This document shows, piece after piece, positions 8,248-16,926 of a stretch of 64,000 nt of DNA. Under the pieces are notes generated by a model that was not told where the DNA came from, did no database searches, and was given only the letters and a program-made list of their open reading frames with translations. The stretch lies in the NCBI RefSeq assembly GCF_036182465.1, contig NZ_CP108081.1, forward strand, positions 1,550,001-1,614,000, written 5' to 3'. The DNA comes from Streptomyces sp. NBC_00258. Its GTDB lineage: Bacteria; Actinomycetota; Actinomycetes; Streptomycetales; Streptomycetaceae. Position numbers and translations under genes: made by a program. Each line of letters opens with the position of its first letter. Positions within the stretch are counted from its first letter, which is position 1.

Positions 8248-9846
8248 GTGATACCCGAAGCAGACATCCTCGTCGTGGGCGGCGGCCTCGGTGGCGTGGC
8301 CGCCGCACTCGCCGCCTGCCGGGCAGGACGCAGCGTCGTGCTCACCGAGGAGACGGACTGGATCGGCGGCCAGCTCACCAGCCAGGCCGTACCGCCCGAC
8401 GAGCACCCGTGGGTCGAACAGTTCGGCACGACCGCCTCGTACCGGCGGCTGCGCGAGGAGATCCGGAGCTACTACCGCCACTGGTACCCGCTGCGGGCCG
8501 AGGCCCTGGCGCTCACCGACCTCAACCCTGGAGCCGGCCGCGTCAGCAAGCTCTGTCACGAACCGAGGGTCGCCCTCGCCGTCCTGGAGGGCATGCTCGC
8601 GCCACACCGGGCGGCGGGACGGCTGACCGTACTCACCGAGCACCGGCCGGTCTCCGCCGAGTCCGACAACGATGTCGTACGGTCGGTGACCCTCAAGGAC
8701 CTGCGCGACGGGACACATCGCACCCTCACAGCGCGTTACGTCCTGGACGCCACCGAGACCGGCGAACTCCTCCACCTCGCGGGTGTCGAGCACGCGAACG
8801 GGGCCGAGGCGCGGGCCGAGTTCGACGAGCCGCACGCACCTGACGAGGCTCAGCCGCTCAACCAGCAGGGCATCACGGTCTGTTTCGCGCTCTCCCATCA
8901 CGAGGGCGAGGACCACACGATCGACCGGCCGCAGGACTACGGCTTCTGGCGCAGCTACCGGCCCTCGTTCTGGCCCGGCCCGCTGCTGGGCTTCGAGGCG
9001 CCCGACCCGCGCACGCTGGAGCCGGTGCCGCGGACCTTCGTACCGAATCCAGCCCTCGACCCGCTCAGCGTCTCCGCCGACCAGAGCGCCGATGCCGGCG
9101 ACAAGGAACTGTGGGGCTTTCGCCGCATCCTCGCCCGCAAGCTGCACTCCCCCGGCGCCTTCGATTCCGACATCACACTCGTCAACTGGCCGCTCAACGA
9201 CTACTGGCTCAAGCCGTACATCGGCCAGGAGGCCGAAGCGCTGCGCGAGGCAAGGCAGTTGTCACTGTCCCTGTTGTACTGGCTGCAGACCGAGGCGCCG
9301 CGCGCGGACGGCGGCACCGGCTTCGCGGGCCTGCGGATCCGCCCGGACGTGACCGGCACTGCGGACGGCCTGGCCAAGGCGGCGTACGTCCGCGAGTCCC
9401 GTCGTATCAAGGCCGTCACCACGGTCACCGAGCACGACGTGGCGATCGACCTCGTCGGCCCGCACGGCGGCACGCGCCACCGCGACTCGGTGGGTGTCGG
9501 CAGCTACCGCATCGACCTGCACCCCTCGACAGGCGGCGACGACTACATCGACATCGGGTCCGTGCCGTTCGAGATCCCTCTCGGCGCGCTCGTGCCGCGT
9601 CGGGTGCGCAACCTGCTGCCCGCCGGCAAGAACATCGGCACAACCCACATCACCAACGGCTGCTACCGGCTCCACCCGGTGGAGTGGAACGTCGGCGAGG
9701 TCGCCGGTGCCCTGGCCGCGCACTGCGTCGCCGAGGACGTCGAGCCGCATCAGGTGCAGGCCGAGGACAAGCGGTTCGAGGAGTTCGCGCGGCTGCTCGA
9801 CCACGACGGAGTGCAACGCCACTGGCCGGACGTACGCGGCTACTGA
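8248..9846 (+). CDS. FAD-dependent oxidoreductase (FAD_oxidored family)
   Basis: A 532-residue flavoprotein. The N-terminal Rossmann dinucleotide loop is ILVVGGGLGGVAAALAAC (residues 7-24), with ETDWIGGQLTSQ just after it. A second FAD contact, GTTHITNGCYRLHPVEWNVG, lies near the C-terminus. This arrangement is typical of the FAD_oxidored (PF12831-like) group, whose members are mostly uncharacterised and often occur in sugar or glycan clusters. GTG 8248 has AAGGAGAAG ideally placed; a longer frame starts at 8209 but lacks a ribosome site. No signal peptide is visible, so it should be cytoplasmic. The substrate is unknown, and a polyol, sugar acid or lactam would suit the context. Confidence 0.85.
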   Translation: MIPEADILVVGGGLGGVAAALAACRAGRSVVLTEETDWIGGQLTSQAVPPDEHPWVEQFGTTASYRRLREEIRSYYRHWYPLRAEALALTDLNPGAGRVSKLCHEPRVALAVLEGMLAPHRAAGRLTVLTEHRPVSAESDNDVVRSVTLKDLRDGTHRTLTARYVLDATETGELLHLAGVEHANGAEARAEFDEPHAPDEAQPLNQQGITVCFALSHHEGEDHTIDRPQDYGFWRSYRPSFWPGPLLGFEAPDPRTLEPVPRTFVPNPALDPLSVSADQSADAGDKELWGFRRILARKLHSPGAFDSDITLVNWPLNDYWLKPYIGQEAEALREARQLSLSLLYWLQTEAPRADGGTGFAGLRIRPDVTGTADGLAKAAYVRESRRIKAVTTVTEHDVAIDLVGPHGGTRHRDSVGVGSYRIDLHPSTGGDDYIDIGSVPFEIPLGALVPRRVRNLLPAGKNIGTTHITNGCYRLHPVEWNVGEVAGALAAHCVAEDVEPHQVQAEDKRFEEFARLLDHDGVQRHWPDVRGY

Positions 9847-9945
9847 ACGACTCCCGCGTGGACGGGAGTTCGGGCGGCGCGGCTCCACTCGCCCCGCCCG
9901 GCGACCGTCCGCGCGAACCGATCCAGCACAAGGAGGTGCACGGAT

Positions 9946-12075
9946 ATGAACACACCCCGCATCCGCGTCGGCATCGACGTGGGCGGAACCTTCACCGACG
10001 CCGTAGCCGTGGACGCCACGACCCTCGAACTCCTGGGGCAGATCAAGGTCCCCACCAGCCACCATCACGAGGACGGCGTCGCACACGGCATCGTCGAGGC
10101 GCTCGACCGGCTCCTGGAGCAGACCGGCTGTGCCCCGGCCGACGTCGCCTTCCTGGCACACGGAACGACCCAGGCCACCAACGCCCTCCTGGAGGGCGAC
10201 GTGGCGACCGTCGGACTGATCGGCATCGGGACCGGTCCCTCAGCGGTGCTCACCCGCCGCCTCGCGTCGTTCGGAAAGCTCGAACTCGCCCCCGGCAAGA
10301 GGCTTCCGCTCGTCTACGCGCACGTCACCGACCCTCAGGACACGGCAGACGTCCGCCGCGCGGTCGAGGAGCTGAAGGGCGAAGGCGCTCAAGTCCTCGT
10401 CGCCAGCCAGCCGTTCAGCGTCGACCGCCCCGAGGGTGAGCAGGCCGTCCTGGACACGGCACGGCCGTACGGGCTGCCGATGACCGCCGCGCACGAGATC
10501 ACCTCGCTGTACGGGCTGCACAAGCGCACCCGTACCGCCGTGGTCAACGCGGCGATCCTGCCCCGCATGCTGGCCACCGCCGACCTGGTCGACGCCTCCA
10601 TCACCAAGGCGGGCGTGACCGCGCCGCTGATGGTGATGCGCTGCGACGGCGGCGTGATGGCTCTCGACGAGATGCGCCGACGACCGCTCCTGACAGTTCT
10701 GTCGGGACCCGCTGCCGGTGTCGCGGGTGCGCTGATGCAGGAGCGGGTGAGCGAGGGTGTGTTCCTGGAGACCGGAGGCACTTCGACCGACATCAGTGTC
10801 GTACGTCGCGGCAAGGTCGCCGTCCGGCACGCCACCATCCTCGGCAAGACCTCGTATCTGAGCGCTCTCGACGTCCGCACGGTCGGCGTCGGCGGCGGCT
10901 CCATGGTGCGGATCGGCGGCGGCCGGGTGACGGGCGTGGGACCGCGCAGCGCCCACATCGCGGGGCTGCCGTACGCCTGCTTCGCCTCCCCCGACCAGCT
11001 GCGTGACGCCAAGGTGGACACGGTCCGGCCCATGGAAGGCGACCCCGCCGACTACGCCGTGATCGACGCGGCGGGCGGGCGATTCGCCGTCACCATGACC
11101 TGTGCCGCCAATGCCCTCGGCCGCGCCCCCGAGGGCGACTTCGCCCGCTGCGACCCCGAGAGCGCGCGTGCCGCGATCGCGCCGCTGGCCGCACATCTCG
11201 GCACCGACGTCGCGACCGCCGCGACGCGGATCCTCGACGCGGGCATCGCCCAGGTGAAGACGGTGGTGGACGCCATGATCCGCGACTACCGCCTCGACAA
11301 GGACACGGCGATCCTCGTCGGCGGGGGCGGCGGTGCCGCGTCGGTGACCCCGCACCTCGCTCGCACCAGCGGCATGGAGGGGCGGATCGCCCGCCACAAC
11401 GAGGTCATCAGCCCCATCGGCGTCGCCCTCGCACTCGTACGGGAACAGGTCGAGCGGATCGTGCCCGGCGCCACGCAGGAGCAGATCCTCGCCGTCCGCG
11501 CCGAGGCGGAGCGGGCGGTCGTCGCCCAGGGCGCCGCCGCCGAAGGCGTCGAGGTCGAGGTCACCGTCGACCCGCAGACCAACACCGTACGCGCGGTCGC
11601 GACCGGCGCCACCGAACTGCGCACCCAGGACCGGTCCCACCGGGCCGACGACACCGAGCGGCTCCGTGCCGCGGCGGCCAGTCTCAAGACCGATCCGGCG
11701 GCGGTCCATGTCCTGGCGGGCACCGCCGCCCACACCGTCTACGGCACGGAGACACACCGCCGCCTGCGGCCGACCCGTCGGCCCATACGGATCGTCGACG
11801 TGGACGGCGTAGTACGCCACCACGCCGCCGACGCCCATGTGGAGACCACCACCGTGGCCGGCGCCCCGGAGGTGCTCGCCCGGCTGGTGGGCGAGTCCAC
11901 CTCGTACGGCGACGGCGGGGTGCGCGCTCCCGCCCTGCGGCTGCTGCTCGGCGCCCGCATCGCCGACCTGTCCGGCATCCTCGATCCTCAGCCTCTGCTC
12001 GCGCTGGCCCGCAGTGAGCTGCGGGCCCGAGCGGCCGACGAGCCGGTGGTCGCGGTCCTGGAGGTGCGGTCATGA
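9946..12075 (+). CDS. Hydantoinase/oxoprolinase A-subunit-like protein (HyuA type)
   Basis: A 709-residue protein. RVGIDVGGTFTDAVAVD (residues 6-22) is the ATP-binding phosphate-1 loop of hydantoinase A. FLAHGTTQATNALLEG follows near residue 68, and the central domain contains FLETGGTSTDISVVRRGKVA and VGVGGGSMVRIGGGRV, all characteristic of the ASKHA-fold A subunit. These enzymes hydrolyse cyclic amides (5-oxoproline, N-methylhydantoin) or carboxylate ketones with ATP. The usual B subunit is absent from the window, and residues after about 520 form a long unassigned C-terminal part. AAGGAGGTGCACGG precedes ATG 9946. The stop overlaps the next start by 4 nt, so the two are translationally coupled. 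Confidence 0.88.
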   Translation: MNTPRIRVGIDVGGTFTDAVAVDATTLELLGQIKVPTSHHHEDGVAHGIVEALDRLLEQTGCAPADVAFLAHGTTQATNALLEGDVATVGLIGIGTGPSAVLTRRLASFGKLELAPGKRLPLVYAHVTDPQDTADVRRAVEELKGEGAQVLVASQPFSVDRPEGEQAVLDTARPYGLPMTAAHEITSLYGLHKRTRTAVVNAAILPRMLATADLVDASITKAGVTAPLMVMRCDGGVMALDEMRRRPLLTVLSGPAAGVAGALMQERVSEGVFLETGGTSTDISVVRRGKVAVRHATILGKTSYLSALDVRTVGVGGGSMVRIGGGRVTGVGPRSAHIAGLPYACFASPDQLRDAKVDTVRPMEGDPADYAVIDAAGGRFAVTMTCAANALGRAPEGDFARCDPESARAAIAPLAAHLGTDVATAATRILDAGIAQVKTVVDAMIRDYRLDKDTAILVGGGGGAASVTPHLARTSGMEGRIARHNEVISPIGVALALVREQVERIVPGATQEQILAVRAEAERAVVAQGAAAEGVEVEVTVDPQTNTVRAVATGATELRTQDRSHRADDTERLRAAAASLKTDPAAVHVLAGTAAHTVYGTETHRRLRPTRRPIRIVDVDGVVRHHAADAHVETTTVAGAPEVLARLVGESTSYGDGGVRAPALRLLLGARIADLSGILDPQPLLALARSELRARAADEPVVAVLEVRS

Positions 12076-12677
12076 CGCCGACCTCGGATCAACTCGCCAT
12101 CCAGGCACCGGAGTTCAGGGATCCTGCGTCGGTCGACGACATCGAATGGGCCGTACGACTGCTGGCCGCCACGCCCACCCACGAGGGCCGGGACCGCGAG
12201 CTGCTGCGCCAATGGGCCCGTAGGGCCGACGAGTTCGGATCCCGGCTCGCACCCGTCCCGTCCACCGCGCGCGTGGTCGAACGGGACGACGGCCTGGAGC
12301 GCATGCTGCTTGCCCGCTACACGTCACGGCCCCCGACGGTCGAGCTGTACACCGACACGCTCGCTCTCGCCGAGGAGTTGGTCGACGCCCGCGGATGGCG
12401 TGCCTGGTACCCGCCGGGCTCGGTGCGCGCGGCCGCGCTCGCCCACGAGGCCGTGCACGCCCAACTCCACCACGGCCCCGCGAAGTCCGCGCTCAAGCAG
12501 GCACTCGACCACACCGTGCTGCGCCTCGGACGCCACCGCGTGGCCGGTCATGTCGCCGGTGCGGAGGAGGTCGCCGCGCACGCCTACGCCCGAACCGTCT
12601 GCGGACTCGGTCGCAGCCCCCTGCTCCTCACCGCCGCGCTGCGCGCGGAACTCACCCCGCCCGGAAGAGAGAAGTGA
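12072..12677 (+). CDS. Uncharacterised HExxH-motif protein coupled to the hydantoinase gene
   Basis: A 201-residue soluble protein that I cannot place in a family. Its start overlaps the stop of the hydantoinase-like gene (ATGA). Residues 125-129 read HEAVH, a zinc-metallohydrolase HExxH pattern, inside the hydrophobic helix AAALAHEAVHAQLHHG. About 36 residues later GAEEVAAHAYA offers glutamates that could serve as the third ligand, as in gluzincins. No signal peptide or membrane segment is seen. It could be a small metallopeptidase or amidase that finishes the job of the ATP-dependent enzyme, or a non-catalytic partner. The motif is short and could be chance. Confidence 0.6.
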   Translation: MTPTSDQLAIQAPEFRDPASVDDIEWAVRLLAATPTHEGRDRELLRQWARRADEFGSRLAPVPSTARVVERDDGLERMLLARYTSRPPTVELYTDTLALAEELVDARGWRAWYPPGSVRAAALAHEAVHAQLHHGPAKSALKQALDHTVLRLGRHRVAGHVAGAEEVAAHAYARTVCGLGRSPLLLTAALRAELTPPGREK

Positions 12678-12680
12678 CCC

Positions 12681-13961
12681 ATGGGTGTCGTCATCCTTCT
12701 CGTCATGGCGGCCGGCGTCGCCCTGATGCTCACCCGCAGACTGCCCACCGCCTTCGCGCTGACCCTGCTCGCCGTCGCCATCGCCTTTCTCGCCGGGGCA
12801 CCGTTCACCGGCAAGAACAGCGTGCTGGACACCGTCCTCCAGGAAGGCGCGCCGGCCCTGGCCGCCACCATGATCGCCATCATTCTGGGCTCCTGGCTGG
12901 GCAAGCTCCTCGACGAGACCGGCATCGCGGGCACACTCGTCCGCAAGATCGTCGAGTTCGGCGGTGACCGACCCACCGTGGTCGCTCTCGGCGTCCTCGC
13001 CGTGTCCGCACTCGTCGGTACGGTGACCGGTTCGGCACCCGCCGCCATGCTCGCCGGCATCATCGGCATCCCCGCCATGATCGCCGTCGGCGTGCCCAAG
13101 GTGACCGCCGCGGGCACGGTGCTGATGGGCATCGCCGTGGGCATCCCTTTCGAGCTGCCGCTGTGGCAGTTCTTCTCCACCGCGCTGGACCTGCCGATCC
13201 CGACCGTGCGTGGCTTCATGGTGAAGCTCTTCCCGTTCGCCCTGGCCGCCGCCCTCGCGTTCGTCCTCGTCGAGACACGACGACGGGGCACCGAGCACGC
13301 CTGGTCGCTCAAGTCCGTTGACACGAAGCCTCGTTCACGACGCGAGCAGCTGGGCGACGCGCCCTGGTACGCACTGCTAGCCCCCGCCGTCCCGCTCGTC
13401 CTCGCCCTGGGCTTCGAACTCGCCATCATCCCCTCGCTGTTGGCGGGCGTCCTGTACGCGCTGGTCACCACGACCCGGCCCGGCGGGATGAACAAGCGGC
13501 TGCTGCGCACCCTGTACGGCGGCTTCGAGGTGGCCGCTCCGCCGCTCGTCCTGTTCGTCGCCATCGGCATCCTGCTCGCGGCCGTGAAACTGCCCGGTGC
13601 CGTGGACGCGCTCGAACCGCTCGTCAAGGCCGTCAGCCCGCACAACCCCGTGGTGTTCGTCCTCGTCTTCACTCTCCTGGTCCCGCTGTGCCTCTACCGC
13701 GGCCCCCTCAACGTGTTCGGGCTCGGCGCGGGCATCGCCGGCGTCCTCATCGCCACCGGCATCTACCCCGCGGTCGCCGTCCTCGGCATGGCCACCTCGT
13801 ACAACCAGGTCTTCGGCGTCGCCGACCCCACCAGCACACAGACCGTGTGGAGCGCCCAGTACGCGGGCGTTTCTCCCCAGCAGGTCATGGTGCGCACCCT
13901 GCCGTACGTCTGGGCGGTCGCCCTCGGCGGCCTGTGCGTGACCGCGACCACCTACCTCTGA
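12681..13961 (+). CDS. Ion-transporter-superfamily permease (TRAP large subunit / GntP-like)
   Basis: A 426-residue, very hydrophobic protein with about ten to twelve membrane helices. ALAATMIAIILGSWLGKLLD and VSALVGTVTGSAPAAMLAGI resemble the helix-hairpin halves of IT-superfamily carriers (DctM, CitMHS, GntP), with a repeat in the second half (FVLVFTLLVPLCLYRGPLNV). These carriers move organic anions such as dicarboxylates, gluconate or similar acids. It starts 3 bp after the HExxH gene with GGAAGAGAAG upstream, so it belongs to the same transcript. It most probably imports the cluster's substrate. No TRAP binding protein or small subunit is nearby. Confidence 0.8.
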   Translation: MGVVILLVMAAGVALMLTRRLPTAFALTLLAVAIAFLAGAPFTGKNSVLDTVLQEGAPALAATMIAIILGSWLGKLLDETGIAGTLVRKIVEFGGDRPTVVALGVLAVSALVGTVTGSAPAAMLAGIIGIPAMIAVGVPKVTAAGTVLMGIAVGIPFELPLWQFFSTALDLPIPTVRGFMVKLFPFALAAALAFVLVETRRRGTEHAWSLKSVDTKPRSRREQLGDAPWYALLAPAVPLVLALGFELAIIPSLLAGVLYALVTTTRPGGMNKRLLRTLYGGFEVAAPPLVLFVAIGILLAAVKLPGAVDALEPLVKAVSPHNPVVFVLVFTLLVPLCLYRGPLNVFGLGAGIAGVLIATGIYPAVAVLGMATSYNQVFGVADPTSTQTVWSAQYAGVSPQQVMVRTLPYVWAVALGGLCVTATTYL

Positions 13962-14018
13962 GCCTCACGGCCCCGTCCGGGGCAGCCGAGCCACACACCT
14001 TCTGTCTTTGGAGCCACC

Positions 14019-15020
14019 ATGCAGGAGCAACACCTCGACCGACGCCTCTTCCTGCGCGCCACCGCCGCCACCGGAGCCGCCCTCACCGTCGGGACGGCCC
14101 TGGGTGCTCGGCCCGCGGCCGCGGCACCCGGCGGATTCCCCGACTACGCATACAAGCGCACCCTTCTGACGGCATCTCAGCTGAAGTACAACCCCACCGG
14201 CGAGATCATCTTCCCCTGCATCCGGGGCGTCTACGACAAGCTGAGCTCTCCCCTCGGCCGCTACTACCTGTACTACGCGCCGCACGACACGCCCGGCGGG
14301 ATCTGCCTGGCCTACGGCAACTCGCTGGAGGGGCCGTTCACGGAGTACCCGTCGAACCCGATCGTCTCCAACAAGTGGTCCCCGCACTACTCCGTCAGCC
14401 ATGTCTCGTCCCCCCACGTGCTGTGGAACGCGGACGCCAAGGAGTTCTGGCTGTACTTCCACGGAGAGAACACCACGACCCGCCTCGCCCGCTCGGCCGA
14501 CGGGATCCACTTCACGTACGACAAGGTCGTACTGTCGACATCCATGCTCCCGGCGGGCACCACGGAGACGTCGTACGCCCGGGTCTTCCGCCACGACCTG
14601 CCCTCACGCGGCGCCCGCTACGTGATGGTCTTCATGCTCAACAACACCACCAACCACCGGGACATCCACTGGGGTTGGTCCGCCGACGGCCGGACCTGGA
14701 CGTACGACCAGCAGCCGCTGATCCGGCACGGCGACGTAGGTGCCGTCAACGTCGGCGGCCCGCACCTCCTCCACCGCAACAACAGCACGTACGTCGTCTA
14801 CAACAAGGACAAGGGAAGCGGCGGCGACATCATGATCACCGAGGTCGGCAACGACTTCAGCAAGCGCAGCCATCTCGGGGTCTTCTACAACTCGCGCAGC
14901 GCGGCCCCGGAGAACGGGCGGGCCGCGGCACCTTCCTTCGGCACCGACGGCGGCGTCCCGTACATGATCTACGAGGCGGGAGAGAGGCTCTCGGGGGCCA
15001 TCGCGGTGGCGCGAGGCTGA
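14019..15020 (+). CDS. Tat-exported beta-propeller protein (GH43/GH62-like fold)
   Basis: A 333-residue protein. The N-terminus has a twin-arginine signal (DRRLFLRATAATG) and a cleavage region around ARPAAAA. The mature part has repeated propeller-like blades: GRYYLYYAPHDTPGGICLAY, WLYFHGENTTTRLARSADG, IHWGWSADGRTWTYD and STYVVYNKDK. These W/Y-rich 'Y-x-Y-x-A ... S-x-D-G' blades are seen in five-bladed glycosidases (GH43, GH62, GH130 clans) and sialidase-like proteins. No catalytic acid triad could be fixed by eye, so family and activity stay open. It ends the cluster, with a hairpin 13 bp after the stop. It is probably the extracellular step supplying the permease. Confidence 0.7.
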   Translation: MQEQHLDRRLFLRATAATGAALTVGTALGARPAAAAPGGFPDYAYKRTLLTASQLKYNPTGEIIFPCIRGVYDKLSSPLGRYYLYYAPHDTPGGICLAYGNSLEGPFTEYPSNPIVSNKWSPHYSVSHVSSPHVLWNADAKEFWLYFHGENTTTRLARSADGIHFTYDKVVLSTSMLPAGTTETSYARVFRHDLPSRGARYVMVFMLNNTTNHRDIHWGWSADGRTWTYDQQPLIRHGDVGAVNVGGPHLLHRNNSTYVVYNKDKGSGGDIMITEVGNDFSKRSHLGVFYNSRSAAPENGRAAAPSFGTDGGVPYMIYEAGERLSGAIAVARG

Positions 15021-15033
15021 CCCGGCCAGCCGA

Positions 15034-15066
15034 CCCCCGCTGACGTCCGGAGCGCGTCACCGGGGG
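15034..15066. terminator. Terminator of the LacI/FAD/hydantoinase cluster
   Basis: CCCCCGCTGACG (15034-15045) pairs with CGTCACCGGGGG (15055-15066) with one mismatch and a 9-nt loop, directly after the propeller gene. Confidence 0.65.
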
Positions 15067-15236
15067 ATGGCCCCGACGCCACCCATGCGCCGGCTGCGGA
15101 GCGCGTCATGCCATTACGAAACCATCGTCCACGTCGCCTCGATCAACATCCGGCTCCATGACCTGGAACGGCACACGTGACAGACACGATTTCGAGCCCT
15201 GCCCACACCCCACGTTCTCGACCGAGGCGGTTCCGC

Positions 15237-15884
15237 TCAGCGACCCGCACGGGTGAACGTCACATGCGTGACTCCGCCGGGCGAGGAGACTGCTTCGACC
15301 TCGTAGTCCTTCTCGATGCCCTCCAGTCCGTCCAAGAGGCGTACACCTCGGCCGAGCAGGATCGGGACCACCACGATGTGCATGCGGTCGACGAGCCCGG
15401 CAGCAAGGAAGTCGCGGATCACGGTGGGCCCGCCGCCGATACGTACGTCCTGGCCGCCCGCCGCTGCGCGGGCCGTCTCGAGCGCCTCGGCGGGCGAGGC
15501 GTCGAGGAAGTGGAACGTCGTGCCGCCCTCCATCTCGATCGACGGGCGAGGGTGATGGGTGAGGACGAAGGTCGGTGTGTGGAACGGCGGGTTCGGCCCC
15601 CACCACCCCTTCCACTCCGGGTCCTCGTGCCAGCCGGGCGGGCCGAACTTCCCGGCGCCCATGATCTCGGCGCCGACCCCGTCGTTGAACTGCCTCGCGA
15701 AGGCGTCGTCGAGACCGCCGGTCCCGCCGGCCTGGCCGGTCATCTCGTGCCAGAACCCGGTGGTGAACATCCACTCGTGCAGCCTTTCGCCGGCGTGGCC
15801 GAACGGTTCGTCCTGGCTCTGACCCTCACCGGTGCCGAAGCCGTCGAGCGAGATGGAGAAGTTGTGGACGCGGGCGAGTGACAT
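15237..15884 (-). CDS. Dihydrofolate-reductase-like (RibD C-terminal domain) protein
   Basis: A 215-residue protein starting MSLARVHNFSISLDGF after GGGAG. It has the DHFR/RibD-C fold hallmarks: the N-terminal strand with S-x-D-G-x, an ALETARAAAGGQDVRIGGGP loop (NADPH-binding G-G-G) and DRMHIVVVPILLGRGVRLLD near the end. Actinobacteria carry many such stand-alone reductases of unknown substrate. It is monocistronic. The 397 bp upstream (15885-16281) hold only a LysR remnant and no other gene. Confidence 0.85.
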   Translation of the reverse strand: MSLARVHNFSISLDGFGTGEGQSQDEPFGHAGERLHEWMFTTGFWHEMTGQAGGTGGLDDAFARQFNDGVGAEIMGAGKFGPPGWHEDPEWKGWWGPNPPFHTPTFVLTHHPRPSIEMEGGTTFHFLDASPAEALETARAAAGGQDVRIGGGPTVIRDFLAAGLVDRMHIVVVPILLGRGVRLLDGLEGIEKDYEVEAVSSPGGVTHVTFTRAGR

Positions 15885-16012
15885 GGCTGGCGCTCCCTTC
15901 CGTCTACCGATCGAGCTGCGTCGTATCAGCTCATCATGAAGCCATGATGAGCGTCCCGCTGTCATGACGTCTAATGCCATTTCGCCCCATGTCTCATAGA
16001 CAGAATTAATCC

Positions 16013-16080
16013 ATGCTGACCTGACACCCCTCAGGGCGCTGGAGGCGGTCGTCCGCCATGGAACGGTGACCGAAGCCGCC
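16013..16080 (+). pseudogene. N-terminal remnant of a LysR-family regulator
   Basis: From 16021 the frame reads LTPLRALEAVVRHGTVTEAA, the first helices of a Streptomyces LysR-type DNA-binding domain. The apparent start ATG CTG at 16013 is one base out of frame with it, and after residue 20 the sequence is unrelated. It is a start-proximal fragment with a frameshift, divergent from the DHFR-like gene that an intact copy may once have controlled. Confidence 0.6.
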
Positions 16081-16281
16081 ACATGCGGCGACCCGCCGTA
16101 CCTCATGACAGGCGAACCGCTGAGGATCCGGCTCCCGACCAGTGGCCGAGCATGCGTCCACCGCTGTAGGACCGGAGGACGACCACCACCGAGCCGGGCA
16201 GGCGCCTCAGTTGGCGGTGGGTCCGGTGCTGCGCGTATATCGCGTTGTGGGTCCACGGGACGCCGCCATAAGGTCATCGGC

Positions 16282-16644
16282 ATGTCTGTACGTCTTCGAA
16301 TGCGTCAAGCACTGCCGGAAGCGATGCGCGCCCGCGACAAGACCGCGGTGAGCGCCCTGCGCGCAACACTGGCCGCGCTGGACAACGCCGAGGCGGTGCC
16401 CGTTGACGAAGCCGAACTGCGCGGTGTGGCCCTTGAGCAGTCGCCGGTCGGCGTCGGCGCCACCGAAGCAGCGCGTCGGGAGCTGAGCGAGCGCAGTGTG
16501 GTGGATGTCGTGCGCGCCGAGGCCGCCGAGCGGCTGGAGGTTGCGGCGCAGTTGACCGCACCCGCGCACGCCGACCGAGCCGCACGGCTCCGCGCGGAGG
16601 CCGCCGTGCTGCTTCGCTTCCTCGACGGTCCCGGCACCGCCTAG
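16282..16644 (+). CDS. GatB/YqeY-like domain protein
   Basis: A 120-residue protein. MSVRLRMRQALPEAMRARDK and VSALRATLAALDNAEA match the helical start of YqeY-type proteins, which share the tRNA-binding tail domain of GatB. The rest (RRELSERSVVDVVRAEAAER) follows the family's helical pattern with shorter helices. Typical YqeY proteins have about 150 residues, so this is a short member of unknown role, possibly tRNA- or amidotransferase-related. AAGG lies 9 nt before ATG 16282. No partner gene is adjacent. Confidence 0.75.
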   Translation: MSVRLRMRQALPEAMRARDKTAVSALRATLAALDNAEAVPVDEAELRGVALEQSPVGVGATEAARRELSERSVVDVVRAEAAERLEVAAQLTAPAHADRAARLRAEAAVLLRFLDGPGTA

Positions 16645-16926
16645 GGCACGGCGACGCATCGCACCGCAAGCAACACGGGAGCAGGGCTGGGACCTGGTGG
16701 CGGCCGACCGAGCAGGTCGGCCACGCCTGGTCCGGGCCGAGGCAGCGCGTGGTGCCGGTGTGCGAATCGAACCCCGCGGGCCACGGGCGGGACACGCCCG
16801 GCCCGGCGCGGGAGCAGTCACCCGTACTGCCCCACCCCAAGGTTTCCGGACATGATCGGGCGCTTCGAGGAGAAGAAGTGCCGTGACGGCCCGATGGCGG
16901 CCGAACCTGCTTCGGGAAGGAAAGAC

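Noticed and set aside
6702..8429. 575-codon reverse frame opposite the LacI-family gene
   Set aside because: It is a shadow of the LacI gene and the following FAD oxidoreductase start. It lacks domain likeness and ribosome site.
7092..15020. Secondary-metabolite biosynthesis cluster
   Set aside because: No PKS, NRPS, terpene or RiPP core enzyme is present. The set of transporter, sugar-type regulator and hydrolytic enzymes points to catabolism.
16750..16800. T-loop-like GGGTTCGATTC on the reverse strand, suggesting a tRNA gene
   Set aside because: Flanking bases do not form the T-stem, and no anticodon arm, D-arm or acceptor stem can be folded around it.
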